Origin: a bacterium
GTDB taxonomy: Bacteria > Electryoneota > Electryoneia > Electryoneales > Electryoneaceae
Direction: 5' to 3'
DNA: 64,000 bases
NCBI GenBank assembly: GCA_028278125.1
Contig: JANQEY010000305.1
Coordinates: 82,357 to 146,356, forward strand
Shown piece after piece: positions 27,049 to 35,500 of the stretch. A program made the position numbers and the translations under genes. The notes under the pieces were generated by a model that saw only the letters and a list, made by a program, of their open reading frames with translations, ran no database searches and had not been told where the DNA came from. Position 1 is the first letter of the stretch. Every line of letters starts with the position of its first letter.

Positions 27049-27591
27049 ATGGCATCACGCAAAATAGAAGACCTTGTTCCATTGCTGCAGTCTAAAGCAA
27101 GAATGGTAGAGCGTGCTTGTGAAGAGGCTGGAAGGTTTGATCTCCTGATCTATTGTACCCTTCGGCCATTGGAGGAGCAGGCACGCCTCTACCGCCAGTC
27201 CCGTTCACGGCAGACCATCGACATCAAAATCCAGAAATTCCGCAGCCGTGGATATTCAATCCTCGCGGATATAATTGAAAACGTTGGGCCGTGCTATGGG
27301 GAACATGTCACCAACGCCGCGCCGGGAGAATCTTGGCACAACTACGGCCAGGCTTTCGACGCAGTCCCGCTGATTGGCGGGAAAGCGGCATGGAATTACA
27401 TGAAAGCGAAGGAGTACTGGGATGCTTACGGCGAGGCTGTCAGGCAAACAGGTCTTTTCTGGGCGGGTGACTGGACAGGTTTCAGGGAATACCCGCACTC
27501 GCAGCTTAATCCCGGCGGCAATCCGCTTAAATCGTTAAGTCCCGACGAGGTTTACGACATATTGGATGAAAACGGACTGTTACCAAAATAA
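27049..27591 (+). CDS. M15 family peptidoglycan peptidase, phage-endolysin-like
   Basis: 180 residues with no signal peptide. The zinc motif of M15C L-alanyl-D-glutamate or D-Ala-D-Ala peptidases is visible: H97 and D104 in SWHNYGQAFDAVP and H150 in EYPHSQL, with an early LRPLEEQARLYRQSR segment. These enzymes cut peptide cross-links. Lacking an export signal, it needs a holin, and the next gene (36 nt downstream) is one. SD GAGGT is present. No other phage genes are in the window. Confidence 0.88.
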   Translation: MASRKIEDLVPLLQSKARMVERACEEAGRFDLLIYCTLRPLEEQARLYRQSRSRQTIDIKIQKFRSRGYSILADIIENVGPCYGEHVTNAAPGESWHNYGQAFDAVPLIGGKAAWNYMKAKEYWDAYGEAVRQTGLFWAGDWTGFREYPHSQLNPGGNPLKSLSPDEVYDILDENGLLPK

Positions 27592-27626
27592 ACACTTGCA
27601 GGCTGAGTTTAATCTGGAGGTGAATC

Positions 27627-28397
27627 ATGTTCCAGTTATTAGCTGCTATTCCTACAATATTTAACGCTGTCGGCAAAGTTACCGATCTGTTCAAGAAGGG
27701 CAAGGAAACCGTTGAAGCGGTTACAGGGAAAACGTCGGTAGCTTCAACACCTGAAGAACTACGTGCCGAAGTTGAAAGTTTACCGCCTGAAGAGCAAAAC
27801 CGCTGGGTAGAGGTGATGTCCAAACAGGTTGATATGTACGCTAAGCAGAACGAACGGCTGGCGATTGAAATCGGGCTTGTAGACGAAAACATAACAAAGA
27901 AACTGGGAACGGAAGCGGCAAATAAAATCGCAAAGCTTCGTATGACTACCCGTCCCTGGACAGTCCGGTGGATGGTTCACTATGTCCTGTTCCCATTTTA
28001 CCTGGTGGCCATCGACGTTGTCCAGAACGTTCTTGTCGCCTGGTTTCCTTTCTTGAAGACTTGGGGAGTGGAACCATTTAACGTTTTCGCTTATGTCTTC
28101 GGGGTTATGAATCTTCCCAGTGGCGGCGATGCTTCGGCGGTGGAAAAAATCGTATCGGTATTTACGAAGAATGGCGGCCCGACAACTTTTGCCGGGCAGT
28201 TGTATATAGAATCTATTCCATGGGTAGTGGCGATAATCCTCGGCTACATGGGACTCCGTGAAATCGGCAAAGCAAAGGGACACAAAGACGCGGCGGCTCC
28301 ATTAACCGAAGGCGCATCACCCGTTTCAGTTGTCAGCAAAGCCCTGACACAGGGTGTCGGACTGGTGGGTAATATCAGGAATTGGTTTAAAAAATGA
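27627..28397 (+). CDS. Holin-like protein (3-TM, gene-transfer-release type)
   Basis: 256 residues. An amphipathic N-terminal half with alanine/glutamate-rich helices (about 40-105) is followed by TTRPWTVRWMVHYVLFPFYL (about 106-125), which opens the first of three hydrophobic segments (about 115-140, 150-165, 192-212); the C-terminus is glycine/serine-rich with a basic end. The pattern is that of GTA_holin_3TM proteins. It directly follows the endolysin with a good GGAGGTG ribosome site, forming a two-gene lysis cassette. Family call is by architecture and RPW-R motif. Confidence 0.72.
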   Translation: MFQLLAAIPTIFNAVGKVTDLFKKGKETVEAVTGKTSVASTPEELRAEVESLPPEEQNRWVEVMSKQVDMYAKQNERLAIEIGLVDENITKKLGTEAANKIAKLRMTTRPWTVRWMVHYVLFPFYLVAIDVVQNVLVAWFPFLKTWGVEPFNVFAYVFGVMNLPSGGDASAVEKIVSVFTKNGGPTTFAGQLYIESIPWVVAIILGYMGLREIGKAKGHKDAAAPLTEGASPVSVVSKALTQGVGLVGNIRNWFKK

Positions 28398-28416
28398 TTA
28401 ACCTTAATTATTAGAA

Positions 28417-29772
28417 TCAGTCATTAGGAATCCTGATTTTACATAAAGCTCCATCCTGATCCTGAACAATAAACTCAATCGTCCCACCATGGGATTCAAC
28501 AGCCCATTTGGCGATTGACAGGCCAAGGCCTGTGCCGCCGCTCTCACGGGATCGTGCTTTGTCCAGCCGGTAAAACCGGTCAAATACTTTCTCACGCTCC
28601 GATTTGGGAATTCCCGGCCCGTTGTCGATAACATCGATCACGGCTGAATTATCACCGGGGAATGATACTTTTACATCTATTTTACCACCTTCTGGTGTAT
28701 ACTGGATGGCGTTATGGATAACGTTGCTTAATGCCTGGCGGAATGTCGTCTGGCAAAGATTGACCTTCCCGGGATCTAGATTATTAAATAAAAGGATTTG
28801 TTTTTTCTCTTCAGCCAGGACACGTAATTCATCTACAACACCCTGCACAAAATAGGCAAGTTCAACCTCTTCAAATTCGAGCTTGCTGTTCCCGGAATCG
28901 CTTCTTGCCAGTGTCAGGAGTTGGTCGGTCAGATTTGATATTCTTTCAACCTCTTCCAGCATACTGCCGATGGTTTCTTTGTATTTCTCCTTGTCCAGGT
29001 TGTTTTTAAGGGCTACTTCACCCACACTCCTGATAGAAGTCAAAGGTGTGCGGAGTTCATGGGACGCGTCGGAAGTAAAACGTCGCAACTGATCAAACGA
29101 TTTTTCCAGCCGGGCAAGCATCCTGTTCATCACCTCAGCAAGTTGCCCGATCTCGTCAGATTTGTTGGTAACCGGCAACCTTTCCGAAAGAGACTCCGCG
29201 GAAATTAGACGAGCTTTTTCAGTGATTTCTGTTACCGGTTTCAACGCTTTCCGTGCGAGGAAATATCCGGCAGCAAGCACAAATATCAATCCGGCAGGCA
29301 CAGCAGCGACCAGGATTGTAGCAAGCGTCTGCAAATTTTCTTTAACGGACGAGGCGTCCATACCGTACTTGATATGTATGCCGTACTCGTCTATATCACC
29401 GCTCTTAATTTGAAAGTTTTCCAGGTGTTCAGGAAGGGCAGGCTGTTTATCCCTTTTTCCTTTCGGCCAGGCAATATCTGAGAGGGAATTATCCTTCCAT
29501 GCTTCTGTTTCGTAAGCAATTTTATTGTCCCGGAGTATGATAAAAGATTCCGACTGGCTTATGTGGTAAACATCATAAATATCACCGCCGGAATTTATCA
29601 GTATTGAACTGATTGTTTCAAATCCGGCATTCAGTTTATCGTTGAAGTTGGTTTCGATCTGATGTTTCATGAAGAAATAAACAGCACCGGAAACCGTCAC
29701 CTGGATTGCCAAGATGATCACGGCATTCAGGAGTGTTAAACGTTTTAGAATTCCCATTTTTCCGGTTGTCAT
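28417..29772 (-). CDS. Sensor histidine kinase (heavy-metal-sensor type architecture)
   Basis: 451 residues: helix 13-35, a periplasmic domain 36-148, helix 149-173, HAMP (about 174-226), phosphoacceptor helix SDASHELRTPLTSIRS with H238, and an ATPase domain with NVIHNAIQYTP, DNGPGIP and GGTGLGLSIAK. This resembles CusS-like kinases. The gene overlaps the response-regulator gene by 4 nt and ends the four-gene operon that starts at 32362. The signal is unknown; a metal or envelope-stress cue is plausible. Confidence 0.92.
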   Translation of the reverse strand: MTTGKMGILKRLTLLNAVIILAIQVTVSGAVYFFMKHQIETNFNDKLNAGFETISSILINSGGDIYDVYHISQSESFIILRDNKIAYETEAWKDNSLSDIAWPKGKRDKQPALPEHLENFQIKSGDIDEYGIHIKYGMDASSVKENLQTLATILVAAVPAGLIFVLAAGYFLARKALKPVTEITEKARLISAESLSERLPVTNKSDEIGQLAEVMNRMLARLEKSFDQLRRFTSDASHELRTPLTSIRSVGEVALKNNLDKEKYKETIGSMLEEVERISNLTDQLLTLARSDSGNSKLEFEEVELAYFVQGVVDELRVLAEEKKQILLFNNLDPGKVNLCQTTFRQALSNVIHNAIQYTPEGGKIDVKVSFPGDNSAVIDVIDNGPGIPKSEREKVFDRFYRLDKARSRESGGTGLGLSIAKWAVESHGGTIEFIVQDQDGALCKIRIPND

Positions 29773-30452
29773 TCCGTTGTCTCCCTGAGGATAAAGCCAA
29801 CACCACGGATCGTCTGCAACAGGTGTTTTTCAAAAGGGGTATCAATTTTAGCGCGGAGACGGTTGACCTGGACATCGATCACGTTATCCAGGGGGGTATC
29901 CCGCTCGCTTACCTCCCAGACGTCCCTGGCAAGCATTTCACGGGATACAACATGTCCCTGGTGACTCATCAGGTACTCAAGCAGCTTAAACTCACGCTGA
30001 GTAAGCTGGACCGGTTTCCCTGCACGGATTACAGTCTGTGTAACCTTATCCAGCTCGAGGTCGGCGATAGTCAAACGGAGGGTTTCCCCCGAACGGCCTC
30101 TGCGGGTTAACGCCCTGATCCGGGCAACCAGTTCAGGGAATGCGAAGGGCTTAACCAGGTAATCATCGGCGCCACTGTCCAGCCCATAAACACGATCCTC
30201 GACGGTATCCTTAGCGGTAAGGATCAGAACAGGTGTATTCTTATGCTGTTCACGGAGGGCTTTCAGGATTTCGATACCGTCACGTCCCGGCAGCATCAGG
30301 TCGAGGACAATCAGGTCGAAGGTTTGGGTGGTTGCAAGGAAATACCCGTCTTCACCGGTATTTGCTAATTCGACCTCGTAATTCTCCTGTTCAAGCCCAT
30401 CCTTGATAGCTTTCGCTACCTTCAGCTCGTCTTCAACAACAAGGATCTTCAT
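29769..30452 (-). CDS. OmpR family response regulator
   Basis: 227 residues: receiver domain with phosphoacceptor D51 (VLDLMLPGRDG), conserved T/K (LTAKDT, LVKPFAF), then a winged-helix domain (LTQREFKLLEYLMSHQGHVV, DVQVNRLRAKID). It is paired with the kinase encoded immediately downstream. A palindrome upstream of the operon, TTACA-N4-TGTAA, resembles sites of metal- or stress-responsive OmpR relatives, so autoregulation is likely. Confidence 0.93.
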   Translation of the reverse strand: MKILVVEDELKVAKAIKDGLEQENYEVELANTGEDGYFLATTQTFDLIVLDLMLPGRDGIEILKALREQHKNTPVLILTAKDTVEDRVYGLDSGADDYLVKPFAFPELVARIRALTRRGRSGETLRLTIADLELDKVTQTVIRAGKPVQLTQREFKLLEYLMSHQGHVVSREMLARDVWEVSERDTPLDNVIDVQVNRLRAKIDTPFEKHLLQTIRGVGFILRETTE

Positions 30453-30513
30453 TCATATTCCGCACGTTTTGCTTATATCAAAATCCGACGCTGAATACTT
30501 TAACAGTTTTCTG

Positions 30514-31563
30514 CTACCTGTACGAATGCCTGGATTCCCCTGATTCCGTTTTAGTGTAGTGATCTGAGAGCACTTTGTCGAGCTTTCCATCAAAGGTTTC
30601 GCAGATTTCCACAACGGATTTCAGTCCGAAAATGCAGGCAATTGCCACCGGATCAGCACGGTAATCCGTATGTCCCTCATAAAATCCGTAACGTTGAATA
30701 TAATAGGGATTCATTTCCGAGATGTGGATGTATGTCAGTTTCTCAGTCATCATTTTTAATCCATCTTCAGATAAGTGGCTGTATTCTTTATTCAAATAAT
30801 CCAGTTCCGATCTATCGAGTTCATGACTAATGAAGAACTGGTACGATCCCCGGATACCGTCGTTAAACAGGGATTCCTGGTACCCCTTTGTCCCCAAAAT
30901 TCTTAAATGAACTTCATTACCGTTATAAAGAATCACAGGAGTATCGTTGTCATGACGACCATATAAATTCCCGTGTTCGTACTGTTTCAAAACCAGGTTC
31001 CAGGTATGGAAAAGAGGCTTTGCCAATTCTCCATGAGTTAATCCCATCTCTGCCACAAGACGGTTGTCACCTGTGAGTACACTAATTATATCTTCATCGC
31101 TTCCCAGGAATCCGGCGAAGGATATGTTGCCCGGTTTCCCAATACGATTTATTTCACTCACAGGTTTCCCGGTGATCGTTACAGTTGATTCCAATTCCGA
31201 CTCTGAATGAAGCCCATTTAACGCCAAAGTTGGAAAATCGGACGAGTTAATAAACAACTGGTCAACTTTTCCTATGCCATCACGTCCCCACGGCAACAAC
31301 ACATCACTGTTCTCTACGGTTACATTTACAAGTGAATAATTATTGTCGGCTGTTTTAACGGTTACAAATTCTACAGCATCTTCTGTAATAAAAGGAGATG
31401 GGAATTGAGGTTGAATTTCTACCCGGTTCGGGTATAGCACTTCTTTATCCAGGTTACCGAAACTTATCTGCGCTACGGCTTCTGAAATAAAGCAGGCAGC
31501 CAGGATCAACGTCAGCATCGCTTTTAAAAATGTCTGCGAAAGTTTTGTAGATTGTACATTCAT
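30514..31563 (-). CDS. Exported protein of unknown function in a two-component operon
   Basis: 349 residues with a signal peptide (about 1-31, ending EAVAQ). No recognised domain; it is beta-rich at the N-terminus (KTADNNYSLVNVTVENSDVL) and helical near the C-terminus. It lies 61 nt upstream of the response regulator and 10 nt downstream of the LolA-like gene, so the four genes appear to form one unit. It may be the effector or the sensed envelope component. No function is claimed. Confidence 0.7.
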   Translation of the reverse strand: MNVQSTKLSQTFLKAMLTLILAACFISEAVAQISFGNLDKEVLYPNRVEIQPQFPSPFITEDAVEFVTVKTADNNYSLVNVTVENSDVLLPWGRDGIGKVDQLFINSSDFPTLALNGLHSESELESTVTITGKPVSEINRIGKPGNISFAGFLGSDEDIISVLTGDNRLVAEMGLTHGELAKPLFHTWNLVLKQYEHGNLYGRHDNDTPVILYNGNEVHLRILGTKGYQESLFNDGIRGSYQFFISHELDRSELDYLNKEYSHLSEDGLKMMTEKLTYIHISEMNPYYIQRYGFYEGHTDYRADPVAIACIFGLKSVVEICETFDGKLDKVLSDHYTKTESGESRHSYR

Positions 31564-31573
31564 GATTCTCTCC

Positions 31574-32362
31574 TTAATCCTTATCTTCTCTCAACTTTAA
31601 AACCGGCTCAAATTCGGAAACATCCAGGGGTATGTTATACTTTATCTCGTCTATGGTTAAACGGCTGTATCCACCTTTGCGGTTAAAAAAGAAGGAGGAG
31701 GGAAATTTGATACCGTCAAAATCACGGTATTCTTCTATGTCAGCATACCAGCTTCTCCTGATCAAACCGGTTTTAACATCGAAGAGGATAGAAATAGTAG
31801 AATCGTCCCGGTCGGTAGCTTCAATAACCCAGACAGGATAGTCCTGGTGGTAATTCCTACCGGCTAGGCAATTCCTTGGATAGATTTTGTTGAAATTGAG
31901 GATGTTCCAGGGATTAAACATCCAGAAAAGACCAACCATATCGTGACGTGACTCAGCGGAAACACCATTTTCCTGTTGTTTCCAGCCATGAGAACCGTCA
32001 TATCCCTCCATATGAACCGCGTCGGGCTTAGTGTGTTTTATATACCATGTATCTGGTGCCTGTATGAGCATCTCGAAAGCTGTGACGGTGACCTGCGGTT
32101 CACGGTAGCTTAGATCCGTTACCCAAGTACCGGACACAACCACTGTCTTTATCTTTTTCAGCTTGTCAGGTCCACCAACCAGCTTGATATACTTTTTCAA
32201 TATCTCATCTACATCGGGAACCGAGTTGTTCACTTGTTCGGATGTTTTAGATTGATCGTTATCAAAACAAAGGATCTCTATGTTTGAAAATTCAATCGCT
32301 GATGAAAATGAAGAGAATATTGGTAGAAGTATTAACGATAGAACGAGTGATTTTCTTATCAT
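31574..32362 (-). CDS. LolA/LolB-like outer-membrane lipoprotein-sorting-fold protein
   Basis: 262 residues, signal peptide about 1-22. The segment DEILKKYIKLVGGPDKLKKI (about 50-69) followed by KTVVVSGTWV and a run of beta-strands (FDVKTGLIRRSW, DGIKFPSSFFF) matches the half-barrel proteins annotated as outer membrane lipoprotein-sorting proteins. It is the first gene of the two-component operon. SD AGGAGG at 4 nt from the ATG supports the start. Substrate unknown; it may carry lipids. Confidence 0.75.
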   Translation of the reverse strand: MIRKSLVLSLILLPIFSSFSSAIEFSNIEILCFDNDQSKTSEQVNNSVPDVDEILKKYIKLVGGPDKLKKIKTVVVSGTWVTDLSYREPQVTVTAFEMLIQAPDTWYIKHTKPDAVHMEGYDGSHGWKQQENGVSAESRHDMVGLFWMFNPWNILNFNKIYPRNCLAGRNYHQDYPVWVIEATDRDDSTISILFDVKTGLIRRSWYADIEEYRDFDGIKFPSSFFFNRKGGYSRLTIDEIKYNIPLDVSEFEPVLKLREDKD

Positions 32363-32388
32363 GATTACCTCCTGAAATGTTCAGAAAC

Positions 32389-32446
32389 ATTATAGAGGTA
32401 ACTCTTATAAAATAGCAACTTAAGTTTTTCTTACATTTCTGTAAGA
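32389..32446 (-). promoter_or_regulatory. Promoter and palindromic operator of the two-component operon
   Basis: On the minus strand: -10 TATAAT (32394-32389), 18-bp spacer, -35 TTGCTA (32418-32413), and just upstream a perfect inverted repeat TCTTACA-N4-TGTAAGA (32429-32446). The palindrome centre lies about 55 bp before the likely start site, where an activator would bind. The -10 is a perfect consensus. Binding by the encoded OmpR-type regulator is inference. Confidence 0.65.
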
Positions 32447-32588
32447 GTATTAATCTTACCCCTGAATCTGAAAATTTCCTGTAATTTCCAGCTAATACGA
32501 GCACGATGAGTAATAAATCCCGCTTGCAAGAAGTAGCTGGTTTCCGTAGCTTGAAAGACGCCAATTTCTTATGTTTTTCGAGGTATAT

Positions 32589-35500
32589 ATGTGTTTTAGT
32601 CCCCGCCGTTTTGTACTTGTTTTACTGGCAATTGCTCTTTTAACGACATTATCAACAGCACAGGTCTTAGAAACAGGATCTCTTCGCGAATTTCTCCTTG
32701 GTAACGAGGAAAACGCTGCTTACGACAACTGGTTATCGAGAACAGTCGAGGGACTGGCAGTCCCAGGTGGATATAACGTTCATATGCCACCTGAATATGA
32801 TCCCCAGACAAACGGGTTTGGAGAGTTTGTTTTTATCCCTGACGATGAGGCAGCGGACGCACGGGATGCATGGCGGGAAATATTTGCCGCGGTTATCAAC
32901 GACCTTCCCGAAGACGCGGAAACAGTTATAGAAGACAACCAATTTCCTTATGAGCTGGTGTATTTTGACGATACGGAAACTGGTGAAACGTACCGAATTC
33001 TGCGTGAAACTCTTGACTCCACATATGTTGACACCGGGTATTTTGCTGGTGAAGAAGATGACGTAGTCGGTGGATTCAGTCACGGCTGGGGCATATATAT
33101 CTTTAATCCCAATGCCATTCATCTTGGTGTAAATATCCAGGTTTGCCATGTCAATGATGATTACATCGCTGTTCCGGTAGCTGTTACACTGTTTCTTGAC
33201 GGCAGCCTTGGAGCGCTTGGGCTGCATGGCTGTGGACGTGAGGTTTATTCTGTTGAAGGCGAGGACTATAATAACAGCCGTTCACTGTCCGATCCTTCAC
33301 GAAACGGGAACCTTCCCTTCCACTGGTATACTGAATTTTTTGTCGAAAGCGCACGGGCAGAGGGACTTACCGACCTGACAATACAGTTTCACAGTTATGA
33401 CACGGAATCGCACCAGGGCGAACCGACTATCCAGGTGAGCTGTGGTATTACCGACGGGTACGCAAACCGACCGTCACGGGATATCTCCTGGGAAGGTCAC
33501 GACTGGGTGAACTTTACACCCTCGGTTGCCGTGCCCCAGGATTATTCAATGCCTGGACAAGCATCAGTTGCGGTACAGAATTTATACGCGATAGTTCGTG
33601 GATGGGGACTTGTACATCTTGAATCTGGTGCGGAAATCCCAACAAACGCGCAATTATGGGGATACCCTGACAGTCCGCAAATGGCAACTGTTTTTGAAGG
33701 TTTAAATCGTTACGAATCATTTGATCGCTGGCTGCATGTTGAACTCGATGAACTTCCCCAGGCGATTGAAGACGCGGGACATACGGAATCAGACTTTTTT
33801 GCCGGGACATCACCTCCGACCCTTGTTAACTGGGAACCGATGCTCAGGTATTATGAATCATCAATCAACGCCCTCATAGCCTACCTTGATGATATTGTCA
33901 ATTTTGAAGACATAGAGGCACCATCAGGACCCTCCTCGCCCTACATTTTTTACACCGGCGATGATTTCGTCGAACTTGCCTGGAATAATAGAGCTTTCGA
34001 TCCGAACTTTGCCACTTATGAAGTTTACTACGGAACTACACCTGTCATAGACCTGGATTCAGATGTCTGGACATTCGAGAACGATCCTAACCTGGTCGGT
34101 CAGAATATCCAGTTTACGCAGATTACAGGTCTTGATTTTAACCAGGATTATGGATTCAGGATTCGTGGTGTTGATTTCGACGGCAACGCCGGTGAGCTGA
34201 CAACCCTCACCGCCAGGGGTATTACAGTTGAGGGAAATCTTAACCCGGAATCGTTTGGTCTGGTTGGCCCCACCTTGGGCGATACCTGCCGGACATTGGA
34301 CACAACACTCACCTGGTATTCGACAGCAGACGCTGACCTTTACGATACGCCGTTCTATGATGTCTGGCTTGACACCCTTGCTGATCTTTCAACAGCCTGG
34401 TTGATCGAAGAGGCAGACAGTATTGCTGACACTACATATTTTGTTGAAAAACTCCTGAACCATAAAACCTATTATTGGACCGTTCGAGCGACAGACCGCA
34501 ACACTGGGGGAACATGGGCGGACGACACCCTGTCGTTTGTAACTCATCATCCCGATCCACCATATCCGTTCAGCCTGTTAACGCCAATGGACAGGTCAAC
34601 ACTCTGGGGTGATACTGAGACGACCCTGTCCTGGGAATCGACATCCGATCCGGACGAGCAGGCGGATATAACTTTTAAACTCTGGTGGTCAACAATTCCG
34701 GATTTCACCGGGGCGGATTCACTGGTTACAACTGATACTAGTTACGTCCTTACAGGCCTTGAGATTGATTCCACCTACTGGTGGATGGTTGTCGCATATG
34801 ATGATATGGACAGTACAATTTGTGACGATGTCTGGCGATTTTATGTGGAAGATGCCGTTGATCCGGTTCCGTTTGCCCTGGCTGAGCCTGACGATGAAAT
34901 GCGTATGCTCCAGGATACTGTCGGTGTAACCTGGACAAGACCTGGAGGACCGGTACCGCTGGCAATAAATGATGGGGAAGAAACCAATCCTTTCGAGGAT
35001 GTCCTGAGACAAGAGATGTTCAACAGGTATTCCACTTGGTCAAATCTCACCAAGGGATCAACGGAAGGAATCGGGCAGGGATTCAGTGAGCTTGATGATA
35101 ATGGCGGACCCGATGGTGCAGGGCATCTCTGGATAGACAACAATGAACCCGGCGGACCCCTCTTCGACTGGCAGGATATAACTCTGACTGGTATCCATTC
35201 GATAGTATCAGGTATGGATGATGGCACCGCTACGGTAGTCCTGCCATTTACATTTAACTACTTCGGACAGGATTATTCCAGCGTAAATATCTGCAGTAAC
35301 GGGAATATCCATTTTGGTGGTGCGGATGCGGAATGGAATAATTCTCCTATACCTGATGGTGATGGCCCCTCGGCTATGATCTCACCGTGGTGGACGGATC
35401 TCCGGCCAAATGTGCAAGGTGATATTTATTATTATGGCGATGATGAACAATTTGTTGTCCTGTGGGATAATATCAGGGAATATGGTCACGAGGACTGGCT

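Noticed and set aside
27049..28397. Prophage
   Set aside because: Only endolysin and holin are present; no structural, replication or integrase genes within the window.
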